From: Nectonema munidae
Lineage: Eukaryota > Nematomorpha > Nectonematoida > Nectonematidae
Direction: 5' to 3'
Length of the DNA: 64,000 nt
NCBI GenBank assembly: GCA_030549495.1
Contig: JAUIRK010000097.1
Coordinates: 248,001 to 312,000 of the forward strand
Under the pieces are notes generated by a model that was given only the letters and a program-made list of their open reading frames with translations, made no database searches and had not been told where the DNA came from. Position numbers and translations under genes: made by a program. Shown here piece after piece: positions 36,037 through 46,730 of this stretch; the stretch's first letter is position 1, and every line of letters begins with the position of its first letter.

Positions 36037-36254
36037 TTTGAATATTTTTTGTTGTTGTTATTAAATATTGTTGAAAATAAATATGAAACTAGAAAAATAC
36101 CTTCAAGATTTTTATAAATTTCAAAACATGGCCAAAAGATCGAAAAAGATTCCGGTAAGCGAAAAACGTTTTTACAGGATCATGGAACATTTTCCGGAAG
36201 AAATCATAATTATTGCACAATGGGCTGTGCAGTTAATACTTGCTGTGTAATTAT

Positions 36255-36365
36255 ACTTTAAATAAATCAAAAGAAATTTTCGACTCGATGAGTCTTTATC
36301 AAGTAAAAGCTACTTCAACTTAATAAAGACTGGTATGGAGTTGAATATTCGATTTCTATTTCAAA
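36255..36365. repeat. Small foldback with a hammerhead-like motif in each arm
   Basis: The left arm reads, on the minus strand, CTTGATAAAGACTCATCGAG then TCGAAAATTTC. The right arm reads, on the plus strand, CTTAATAAAGACTGGTATGG then AGTTGAATATTCG. These are diverged copies of one stem-loop, placed head to head around a short spacer, as in the foldback at 6157. Confidence 0.5.
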
Positions 36366-36742
36366 CAAATGACCCTTCAGCACTTTACTTATATTTTCAT
36401 TACCTTAAAATAAAGAATTAGTTTTTTTACACAGTTAAATTAGTTGCTTAAATTGAGTACTTACATTTTCCTATAATTGCATTTATCGCTCTTAAAATAT
36501 TCTATATATTTAATCTAAAGGTGGAGTTTTTTATTTTTTAATCATAAGGTTTAATTAAACGTAAAACGAATATAAATGTAGAAAATAATTAAATGTAGTG
36601 ATGATTGGTCAATCCGGCCTCTACGGTACCTGCAAAAACCAGGTCGGATTAAAAATATTAAAAAAAAAATGAAAGAATCTTATTATTCACAGAAAAAAAG
36701 TTCAAATAGTAAATTGTCGAATTATTAAGTGTCAGATTAGAA

Positions 36743-37150
36743 CAGGGGTGGACAGACTACGGCCCGCGGACCGCATGCGGCCGCAAAGTACATACATATT
36801 TTCATCATTGAGAATGTTCATTTAGAATTTTGCCAACACTTCTCCACATTTATCCCACCCAAGTATTTGAATCTTGAAGTGCTGCATCATTCTCATTGGC
36901 ATTATTTATTATTTCTGTAACAGAAAAATTACTCAGTCACTTATTTACTTTTTTTGTGAAATAAATGTGTTTTAGGTCAAGTTTTGGCATTTAAAGATCA
37001 ATTTTAATAAAAATTAATTTTTTGTTTTAACTCTTTTTCTTTTAACATTCTTAAAAATGTCTTTGAAAAATGTGCTTTTTTAGAAGCAGCCCTTCGAAAA
37101 ATCGGATTTTCTAAATGCTGCTCTTTCACTGAAAAGTTTGCCCACCCCTG
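36743..37150. mobile_element. hAT MITE (CAGGGGTGGACA ends)
   Basis: A 408-bp non-coding element begins CAGGGGTGGACAGACT and ends AGTTTGCCCACCCCTG. The 8-bp flanks GATTAGAA (36735-36742) and GATCAGAA (37151-37158) differ at one base, fitting a hAT target duplication. A GC-rich segment (CGGCCCGCGGACCGCATGCG) follows the left end. This terminal class is very widespread in animals. Confidence 0.85.
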
Positions 37151-37499
37151 GATCAGAAGATCATTGCTTATAAAAGGCAATATTTTTAGTTTTTTTTCGT
37201 TAATTGCTATGAACTGCATGGTATTCAATTCGATATATCGAAGATCTACAAGAGATCTTCTATTTGAACAATCTACATTGAAAGCTTCATGTGTAATAAG
37301 TATAACTTTCTTCTCGATTTAACTTAGTATTTAAACCGGGTAACTCAATTTAAATTAATAGACAGTAAAACTTTTATTCATGAAAAAAGTAGAAACTTTA
37401 TAATAAAAAATTTTGCACCACTGTCGTCATTTGCCACTGAAAAATTGAGTGGGAACGGAAGCTCAGCGAGAAAAAGAAATTATACAGGTGATATAAATA

Positions 37500-38260
37500 A
37501 AACGAAACAAAATATTTCGGTCATTGCGACCTTCATTCATCACTTCTATAACAATAAATGAAAAGTTGGTAGAGAAGAAGAGGAGACTTGTTTATGGTTG
37601 GGCTACATACTTTGTTGAATGAATGTGTGAAGTGGATGTTAATGAGGGGTTTGAGATTTTTGCATTTGTTTCGAAGTATAAGGTTGCATGGGTGTGTGTG
37701 TGTGTAATTTTGGTTTGTTTGATAGATATGTCTCAAGATTTTAGGGGGTTTTCTGGATATATCTGATAGGCTGTGTTTCTTGATTTGTTTTTGTATTATT
37801 CTACGTAAGGCATTATGTATTGGTGGGAGAATTAAAGGCATGTATGCAGATCGTTTATTATTTTCGTCAGTAAATATAAATTTTATAGTTAGTGGGTTCT
37901 TTCAAGTTATTAAAATCAAAATACCATTTCTGCAGTATATCATGTGGATAATTGTTCTGAAAGTAGATGCTGTTCAATTTTTGGATATCCTTTTGTAAGA
38001 GGGAATCGGTGTTATTGATTTGGTAGATACGTTGGGAATGTCCAATGTATGTGGCTTTTTTGATCGTAGAAGGGTGTGCTGAGTGGTAGTTTATGACTAT
38101 GGGTTTTTTGTTGGTTTGATGCAGAGGGAAGTTACGATTTGATTATTAGAAATTTGAATGTGAACGTCGAGGAGAGGAAGTTTATTTCTTTGGAGTTGAC
38201 TTCTTTAGTGAATTTAATATTGGGATCAAGGTTGTTAGCAAACAAGTGAGAGACAGCAAA
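37500..38260 (-). mobile_element. Penelope-like element, C-terminal reverse transcriptase and 3' terminus
   Basis: On the minus strand, from about 38256, the text reads LFANNLDPNIKFTKEVNSKE (the Penelope IxFTxE block), later HPSTIKKATYIGHSQRIYQI (the SxHPxxxK block), NNYPHDILQK, and MPLILPPIHNALRRIIQKQI (the LPYIxGLSxxIxRI block) to about 37540. The family normally follows this with a GIY-YIG endonuclease; here the text runs almost directly into the terminal hammerhead-like motif. The copy is truncated at its 5' end and broken into a few frames, so it is a fossil. Confidence 0.75.
37512..37540 (-). ncRNA. Hammerhead-like ribozyme motif at the Penelope-like terminus
   Basis: On the minus strand ATGAATGAAGGTCGCAATGA followed by CCGAAATATT forms stem II (GGTC/GACC around a GCAAT loop) ahead of the invariant GAAA. 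The 5' core does not exactly match CUGANGA here. Penelope-like elements are known to carry hammerhead motifs in their terminal repeats, which makes the location meaningful. Whether it cleaves is unknown. Confidence 0.45.
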
Positions 38261-38680
38261 ACGGACCATAATGAGCAAAATGGACCGAAACAGGAATGCT
38301 GTTTGCTTGTCATCAGGATAGCTCCCAAATGCCAGTGTTGGGCATTTTGTCCATTATGCATTCAGAGACAGTTTATTTGAATTAGGGGTTCCATATGTAC
38401 AAAATACTCTTGAGAAACACTGAAGTAAAAGTGGAATCATCATTTTAGCGCTTTATCTTCTACTTGAGGACAAGCAACACGACGACTTTCAATTCGTTCC
38501 CGAGTTACAATTTTTAAAGATGATATCTAATAATAATTTTCAGTTTGTTAATAAATTACTTAGCTTGCTAGTTATCTATTAAATTAGTTGTTTAGTTCGT
38601 TTGTAAGTATGTTTAATAGCGGATTAGTTAGACTTTAACGTTAACGACCAGAATAATCAGACGATATCTAGATTAAACAT
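38261..38680. other. Non-coding spacer with 'GCAAAATGGACC' phrases
   Basis: No gene. Phrases such as GAGCAAAATGGACC (about 38273) and GGGCATTTTGTCC (about 38341) resemble the terminal phrases of the MULE at 24064 and related fragments. Confidence 0.4.
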
Positions 38681-41002
38681 GGTGTCTACAGTTTTTTGAA
38701 ACCGTTTTTCAAGGGGAAGATGTTAACATCATTAGTTTATATCTTTTTAAAAAAAAATTATAAAGAATGTTTCATGAGTTTCGTTTGCTAATAACCATTT
38801 ACATATTTAAAAAAAATTTTTTATACAAAATATAATTTTGATAAGAAAATATTTATTGAAAGAAACATATAATTAAAGATGATCGCATAAATTTTTTTTT
38901 ATTAATTCAGTTTCTTGATTTAGTTGTAAGAGTTGATCTGTGCTTATCTTCACAACTTTCTTTTTCTTCTCTTCGATCTCTGATAAAGTTAATTCCAACT
39001 TTCTCTTTTCTTTTTTTCCAAAGCTTCCGTATATAATTTTCTTGAATTCTCTACACTCAGAAGCATTCTTTTATCAATCGTAACATTCTTTATTCCATCA
39101 TGGCTTTGAATGTGATCATATACCATTCTTCTGCCTATTAAAGATCTTTCTTGTAGATTATCATTCAGGCAATCTTTGTTAATGGAAAAAGATCTTTCAA
39201 CAGCAGCATTAGAGTGGAAAAGAGTGAAAATTATTTGAACTACTTTTTTCAAAGACTCATTTTCATCAAGCAATTCCAATATTTCATCCCAAAATTCTTC
39301 AAGCTTTTTGGTTTTAATATTAATCTCTACATAACTTTTTACATTTTGAATAGACTTTAGTTCTCTATAAGCTCGCAAAGCATCGTTTCCTTCTTTTCCA
39401 GTAATCCACTTCTTTTCGACTAAACATCCAAAACTCCTTTGATCATTTCTTCATTGTTATCTAAAAGACGTTCCGGAAGAAAACATCTAATATCAGAAAC
39501 AAGTTTGTATTTTAATGGTGATCTATTCACTATTTTATTAAAAACTCCAAGAAGGAAGTTCTTGCAACCCTTTCTAAAATCGTTAATAGCATTTGCATCA
39601 ATTTAATTACTTTTTAAAAAAAATTTCAGTTCATTTCTGGTAGTAAATCCTAAATCAATCTTAGATTGATGTAAAAAACAACTTTCTTCTTCTGCAGCTT
39701 TGCACAAAGCGTCTCTAGTTTTAAGATAATATAAAAAATCATTTTGAAGAAAATAAGAAGCAACGTTTAATGTCACTTTATACAACTTGTCATACAAAAA
39801 AGGAATCAAAATATCATTTGTTTGAAATTCCAGTAAAAAAGGTTTAAGTTCCTTGGCTACATTAACGAAAATCATCTTTCATCCTCTCTTTAATCTTGAA
39901 ATAAGTGGAACATTTAGGAACACATTTATTTTTTTCGCAGGCTTCTACATAATTTTCAAGTGAGGTAACAAAAACAAAGCTCTTTCACCACATTTAATGT
40001 TCTCAAGACATCTAACATTACAGAACTTCATAGGAAACACTTTAATATTTGTAAAACTAATAAAGTCACGCCTTGCGGGAACATCTTTGAAAAGATTATA
40101 AATATCTCTCAAAAAGGGGATAATTTTCCAATTCGAAAGACTTTCTCCATTTTTGAAGGCTCCATGTACAACATGAAGAGAACAACTTCGTACCTCTAAA
40201 ATTTCAGGATTGTTTTCATTTTGTTGATAGGAATAATTTTTGTAAATCTTCAAAAATTTCCAGTTTACAGCAGGTCCATCCATAGATATTCGAACAATTC
40301 TGGAAATTTAAATTGAGTCCAGAGTACAGAGGAATTTTTCCAGCAAATCGGAAGCTGTTGAGTGCTCTAAAAAAGTAGAACCCCAGTATCGAGTGAAAAA
40401 CTTGCTTTTGTTTTTAAACTTTACAATAATGTCCATTTGTTTTTTCTGGGATACTTTATTTAGAGTTTCATCAAAAGAGACATAGATGAATTCAAACTGA
40501 AAAACATCGCTTTTCAGCAAATTATGAAAATGAGGGGCTAGTCCGAAATTAATTATATATGATCATTTGTCTTTACCGAGCTTCATATCTTGAGCATTCT
40601 GATAATCAAAAAACATAAGTTTTTGAACCTCAACGCCTTCACTGCCAGCTCTCAACGAAAGATTAGAATAAACAACGTGCATAGTCCACAATATTTCAGC
40701 TTTTTTTATTAGATCACAAACAGGTAAAAAACATGAAAGTATCAAACAGAAAACAAAAGAGTATTGAAACAACTTATCATTATCTCCATTTTTATATCAA
40801 TGATTATATGATATCAACGTACGTACAACAAACTTTAATAGAAAAGTCTTAAGAAAAACATTCTAAACCTATTATTCATATAAAAATCAAATTTTTGGAA
40901 AGTTTTCAAGGTTTATAATCATCTTTCAAGGTGTTTATAAGGTTTTCAAGATATGTTTTTATTTTCAAGGGGTTTTCCAGGTTTTCAAGGTCCGTAGACA
41001 CC
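38681..41002 (-). mobile_element. hAT transposon relic (GGTGTCTAC ends)
   Basis: Ends GGTGTCTACAGTTTTTTGAA and, inverted, GGTGTCTACGGACCTTGAAA bound the element. The minus-strand transposase is in five or more pieces. 40520-40308 has FIYVSFDETLNKVSQKKQMD (first Asp). 40283-39945 has MDGPAVNWKFLK (second Asp) and SCSLHVVHGAFKNG. 39378-38989 has the dimerisation block FTLFHSNAAVERSFSINKD followed by RRMVYDHI. The 'MDGPxVNWKF ... LHVVHGAF ... NAxVERSFSINK' series marks a hAT family common in arthropods. Intervening stops make it inactive. The flanking 8-mers do not match, so the target duplication has decayed or the ends extend slightly. Confidence 0.8.
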
Positions 41003-42160
41003 ATAAGGCAGAAGATTTGTATTAAAAAGCATTAATAATAATACCAGGTAGCAATAACAGGAATATTTACCTTATGTTTAATTATTTAAAAAAAGAATAA
41101 ATTATATTTTTAGCTCGTTCCAGCTCTAGGTGCTAATTTCCTTAAAATCCGACTGCTACTTCCATCCACTCAACCATGGAAAGAAGAGCACACGAATCAA
41201 AGAAACTCCCGAGGACATTAGGTGCCTTAAAAATGGATCCTTCAACTTAAAAGGAAAAAATACGTATACGAATTGTAGTTTAAAGAATGATAAGGGTACC
41301 AATTCTTCAACTCACAATATAAGCAAAATGTGTTTTAGAAAGAGATTTATAATCTAATATAGAAAGCTTAAATTTGTTCATTTGAAACACATCTGACTTG
41401 AAATACATTTGTATTTGTAATGATAAATATACAAGATTATGACGTATGATATCATACATGAAAGATAAAAGCAAATCAGAATTCACGCTGGAGAATTTCG
41501 GTCTATTAGTGAAGCTGAGACATAAAAATTATGCTCAGGCATTCGAAATGTATATCGAATTGATTGAAATGATGAATATATTTATATGTCAATTTGATAC
41601 GCTGAGCTATAACATGCACAACACGTGTCTATGAAAAAGTATTCGTGACTGCATTTTCAATATAATAAATGTATCTTAATTTTTGGTTTTGATGATAGAA
41701 GTGACCTCGCCCTTATGCCATTTCACTTTAGTGCCATAATTCATAAAACCCGGTTTTCTTCATATACAGAACAATTCTGAACTACACCGCCCCCTCTTTT
41801 CAGCCATTGCCAATAAAAGTGAGAGAACACGTATATACTTATCTATAGAAAATACACCTCACTCGTTCGCCATTAACTTTTTTGAACTTGACATCCAAAT
41901 TACCTAGCTATGAAAGGGTTTAATTAATACATATGATCATTGCCAAAACAATTAAGAAATGTGAGAAAAGAATGACGACTGTGCTGAAGAATATTCACTC
42001 ATTCATCATCCAAAGATTTTTATCAACACTCTATAAAATAAAATATCAGCGTACACTCTTTCTTGGATTGGAATTTTTTCAATTTGTGTGTCAGAATACA
42101 ACACAGACGAGATATGAAAGTTGGAGAGAAGAAAAATTTCAATAAGTAGCCATTTACTTA
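41003..42160. other. AT-rich spacer
   Basis: No gene is visible. Open frames at 41130-41357, 41446-41634 and 41933-42145 have no recognisable domain and look like chance. Confidence 0.5.
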
Positions 42161-44531
42161 TTAACCCTCATCCCTACACTATAAACTGGTCACAGTTCTG
42201 TACAAGCTGCTACATTTTGCAGTATAGCAAATTCACAAACTTATAAAGGTTGACATTTATGAATATAATTTTTTTTTGTATTTTTGTAAATATATATATC
42301 ATATAAAGTTGTACAAAGTTTTATTCAATGAAATTATAAATTTATTGTCTATTTTTCACAAAAAAATACAAAACTCAGTTTTCTTGATTCTATGACTGGG
42401 ACAAATTGCAGCGTCACAAACTTCACAAGCACTCCGACATGACTTTTTACAATATTTACAAGGCCTGGAATAATTTATTACTTTTCTTTTAGAAGGTGCG
42501 GGAGCTGTTTTTATATATCCGACAAGTATTCCTGCCTCTTTTATAATTTTCCTTAAACTTTGGCTTTGAAGTCTTTTACTTGAGAATTCGAACGCAAGTT
42601 GAAAAGATAGGTTTTTCAAAAAAGTTCTTCGGTTTTGGGAATAATCGTTTTTCTTCATTAAAATAAATGCGTTACTCCATGATACATCAATAAAGTTATA
42701 GTTTAAGAGAACTGGCCATCTGTTGGTTTTTCTTCGACAAGAAAACTCTTCAATTATAGAATCAAGCAAGTCAACTCCATACTTACCTTGGTTGTAATCA
42801 ATACATTTTATTTTTTTTGGGAACATATGAGCATAGGGAGATTTTGTTTTCATGATCATACAAAGCTAAGGTTGTATGGACGTCTTTGTTTTGACTGATA
42901 ATAAACAAGCAGGAATTTCTTTTCTTCTTTTTTTAATTGTTCCAAATATCGTCAAGTTTTTCTTTAAAAGTTCTGTAGCCAAGAAGTGAGAGGTGAAATA
43001 CCTGTCAGTTACTATATCTCTATCACTATTTTCAAATGGTTTGACTAACCGTAAAACTGTTGTAGAAGCTCGTTCTGTGTTTTTATCTTTGCCAATTTCT
43101 TCGCCGGAATAAATGTATCCTGAAAGGGCAAAACCACTTTTGGTTTCACAACACCAAAATACTTTTACTCCATATTTTCTGGGTTTTTGAGGCATAAAAG
43201 TTCTTCCGGGTATTTTACCTCTATACCCATAAAGCTGTTCATCAACAGTGAGAACATTTTCAGGTACAAGGAAAGCCAATAAATTTTTCTGTAACATTGT
43301 CCATATTTCCCTGACAGCTGCAAGCTTATCTAATCTTCTCCTTGTTTCTCTCTCTATCGAAGACAGTGTAAAAAAAATTGAATCTTTGAAACATTTGTAA
43401 AATGGTTTTGAGTCATTTGGAGACCATAAGGAAAGCAAACAAGTCATGTTATCTCTATCAGAAACTGCCCTAATTATAATACCATAGCAAGCTTTTATTT
43501 CTTTACAAGAAAATTGTTTCATGAACGTAGGATAAGTTTTTCTTTTATTTTTGACTAAATACTTCCTAACTTCATCAGAAACTTTTCTATTAGTGTATCT
43601 TGTAATATGAAGAAACATGTCTTCATTGTAAAAAAGGAAAAAAGATTCAGCTTCGCTTCTAGGATCACATAAAGGTCTTGGCTTTTGATTGAAAATATTT
43701 CTTGATAAAGATCTAACCAGTGGTGGTCTTTTTGAATACTTGACGTCATTACAAAAAATAAACTCTTCATCTTCAAATTCGTTCGTGAAAAAGCTATTGG
43801 CGGTAGTACAGGGTTCATCGTCTTCAATTACATCACTCAGACTATCATCATCAGAGATGTTGTCTTCAAACATGTCAATATCACCTTCGTTCGTTTCTAT
43901 TTCCTCATTATTTTCCAAAGATTCAAACGATTCTTCAATAACTTCTTCACAAACATTTTCATCAGTTTTTTCCAAATTGTTTCTTTCATCATCATCATTA
44001 TCATCAGATTCATCACAAAGAGAAATTAAAGCACGTGCCAATTGAAACGATGACATTTGATATTTTTTCATCGAAAAGTAAGAAAAAACAGCAAAATGTG
44101 TGAAATGGTATCTCTAATAAATTAAGAAAAACAAGAAAAAACAGTCTGAAAAGCAAGGAAATTGAATGAATTGTGTATTACAAAAATGGTAAAGAAAGAA
44201 GCTTACTGCTTTTAAAGAGTTAATTTCTTGTTTTGGCGCCAGACAATAAATTTATGAATGAAACACTGTGTGCATATTCACTATACATAAATACGTTTCG
44301 ACAGTAATTCGCCTATACTACAAATTGTAGTACGTTGTACTATAAAGACAAAAACAGAAAATTTACGAAATAGATAATAGATCACGGAATAAAACATTGT
44401 ATGCATGCTCACTATACACAAATACACATCGTCAAGGATTATTCGCTTCAAAACATTTATATGTAGCTAACACGTGTAGATTGAAATTTTATTAACTACA
44501 AATTGTAGCAGCTTGTACGGATGAGGGTTAA
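42161..44531 (-). mobile_element. Nearly intact piggyBac transposon
   Basis: TTAA at 42161-42164 and 44528-44531 flank CCCTCATCC / GGATGAGGG ends. Subterminal inverted phrases (TACAAGCTGCTACA / GTAGCAGCTTGTAC) lie just inside. The minus-strand transposase starts at 44071 (MKKYQMSSFQLARALISLCD), has an acidic N-terminal region to about residue 90, and keeps all three catalytic Asp blocks: ENVLTVDEQLYGYRGK, DIVTDRYFTSHFL and GKYGVDLLDS. The Cys-rich finger CKYCKKSCRSACEVCDAAIC ends the protein near 42356. One frameshift near 42860 separates 401 N-terminal residues from about 165 C-terminal residues. A ~130-bp partial tandem duplication lies in the 5' leader (44257 and 44387). This is among the least decayed large elements in the window. 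Confidence 0.92.
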
Positions 44532-45059
44532 AAATTTATAAAATATTAAATATTTACTAAATATTAGCTTGGCATAAATATTTTTTTGCAAAATTGACAT
44601 CCATAATTTTTAATCACCCTTTTTATCTCAGTTTACTGTAATCGTGAACATTCTGTATTTATCTATCATATACAAGGTAGTTTGTTTATTCGATTGCTTT
44701 TTTCATTTTTCCACTTTTTTTTATTATTTATTTGTTGATTGATTAGAGTAAATTTATAGTTTTCATGACAGTGATATTAGCTTTCATTTAAGCTTTTGAC
44801 TGAGTTTAGATTGAAAGTACGGGTGTTTCTGCTTTTATAGACAAGTTTTTTTTTTGATAAAAGATCGAATTTTGAACGGATAAGATAAAATCGGGCTTTA
44901 GCTTTTTATATTTGAAATTGAAGAGGCTTCAATTTTAATTTTCGAGATTCTAATTTTTTAGCAATTTTTTTCATTCTTTTCGGTGTATTAAAGCCAATCA
45001 AAGGAATTATTTCACTAATTTTTTTTTGTTTTAAGCATTTATTGTTATCATTTTTATTT
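44532..45059. other. Spacer between piggyBac and Tigger
   Basis: AT-rich, no gene. It may include the unrecognised left end of the Tigger that follows. Confidence 0.45.
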
Positions 45060-45065
45060 TAGATA

Positions 45066-46380
45066 ATGAGTGATAAAGTAACTAAACGTTTCGTTTTCAC
45101 TTTTGAACAAAAAAAAATAATTCATTATTATGAATTACATTCAAAAGAAATTCATCAGAAAATTGCAGACCATTTTAGTTGCTTATGGAAAGAAGACATA
45201 AAAAGGAAAACCATTGGGGAAATCATTCAGCAAAAAGAAAAATTTAAAAGAAATCAGGAATCGGAAGCAAAACGTCAAAAAACAGCTAAACATGTAAACT
45301 TAGAAGCTCTATTTTTATGGTTCAGAAATTTCAGAAGCCATAATGGTGTAATAAGAGACGATATATTGAGGTGTAAAGCTAAACAACTCGGAGAAAAATT
45401 GAAAATACAAGATTCTACATATTCAAATGGATGGCATTTCAGATTCAAACAAAGGTATGCAATCAAATGTCAAAATCTTTTTGGTGAAAGTGCAGGAGTG
45501 GATGAAAATGTCATTTCTAATGGTTTATCTCTGGTTAAAGAAAAAATCAGTCATTATGATTTAAAAAAATGTTTTTAATATGGATGTCAACTTCCCAACA
45601 AATCTTTAACAACAAAAGAATTTACAAAAGGTACGAAAAAGCAGAAGGATAGAGTTACAGTGGCGCTAGCCTGTAATGTAGGTGGAAGCGAAAAGTACGC
45701 TCTTTTGTTATTGGAAAAGCTCCAAATGATATTGAAGATAATATTTTGGAAATAAACAATTTAATTCAGGAAACTTGTAAAAAACGTAATATTGATAGTG
45801 AATCTTTGATTAATGAAGAAGAATTTTAAATATTGATAATGAAAGAGTCGATATTGTAGATCGACCGATGATGAATTAATTGAAGCGATTTTGCCCAAGA
45901 TGATGAAGAAAAAGTCGTGCCAAAAAACAAACCTTCAGGAAAAGAAATAGATGATGCAACTTGGATTGAATCAGATGTTCGTATGACAAATGAAGATCTC
46001 ATACATTTGGAAAGCTTGGAAAAGAGTTTTGCGGCATCAAAAAGATATAAGCAATTAAGTATTGCAGACTTTTTTAGTCAAATAAATTTTTTTTATTAAA
46101 AATCAAAATAAGGTTTTATCAACATTAATTTTATTTGTTTTTTTCAAAAAAATGACTAGTTTCACATGTTCAAATAAATCTTGACTGAAAAAAAAGGTTT
46201 CTGTGATATCATTGGTTTGTTAAAAAAATTTCTTTCAGCCTTCCCTCAGTTTTTTGCCACCTCGTTTATCGGCCAGCTTCTTATCCGACCGATCGATGGC
46301 ATTAAATCGAGGTTAGGCGTATTTGTATTCCAAAATTTGGTAGCGAGAGTACTAGCATTTGATCCAACCCGGTGTGCATA
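45066..46380 (+). mobile_element. Tigger/pogo transposon with intact DNA-binding half and PIP-box-like tail
   Basis: An open frame from ATG 45066 to a stop at 45578 holds a CENP-B N-type helix-turn-helix (FTFEQKKIIHYYELHSK, KTIGEIIQQKEKFKRN) and an HTH_CENPB domain (LEALFLWFRNFRS, YSNGWHFRFKQRYAIKCQ, GESAGVDENVI). Downstream only scraps of the DDE core survive (KQKDRVTVALACNVGG near 45645). The C-terminal frame 45917-46099 ends KRYKQLSIADFFSQ; QLSIADFF (46053-46076) fits a PCNA-binding PIP box, as in the Tigger at 26520. Terminal-repeat-like text (CCTCGTTTATCGGCC and AAATCGAGGTTAGGCGTA, 46260-46322) may be the right end. A large internal loss makes it non-autonomous. Confidence 0.75.
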
Positions 46381-46714
46381 ATAAGCGGCATCGCTGCAAG
46401 TCCCTTTCTTTGTATTAAAAAGTGGAAATTCGGTATTGTTAACTTTTCAAATGTTTTTTCATATTTATTTTATTACATAGTTAAAGACAACTCTACTGCA
46501 AAAAATGTAAGCATACAAAATTTTTACTGTTGTAGAGTAGAGGCACGGGTATCAGTTATCTCAATAGGCTCTGCAATTTGTTTCATCGCGCCCCCCCCCC
46601 CCGTTAGATGTGCACACCTGGTTCTGATTCCCAGCCGTGCATTCTACACAGCGTGAAAAAGATTAAAAAAGAATTGCATTATAAATAAAAGAGAATTGGA
46701 AAGTAGGAAGAATG
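46381..46714. other. Spacer downstream of RPB5 with a poly-C patch
   Basis: This region lies past the RPB5 poly(A) signal. A C run near 46591-46603 and CCTGGTTCTGATTCCCAGCC (46618-46637) give a B-box-like, MITE-like flavour, but no defined element or gene is visible. Confidence 0.4.
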
Positions 46715-46720
46715 TTTATT
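46715..46720 (-). terminator. Poly(A) signal of RPB5
   Basis: AATAAA on the minus strand lies 11 nt after the RPB5 stop codon, a close but workable spacing. Confidence 0.7.
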
Positions 46721-46730
46721 CAGTAAAAAA

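Noticed and set aside
41130-42145. Three short plus-strand frames
   Set aside because: No domains, no homology between them, and composition like surrounding non-coding DNA.
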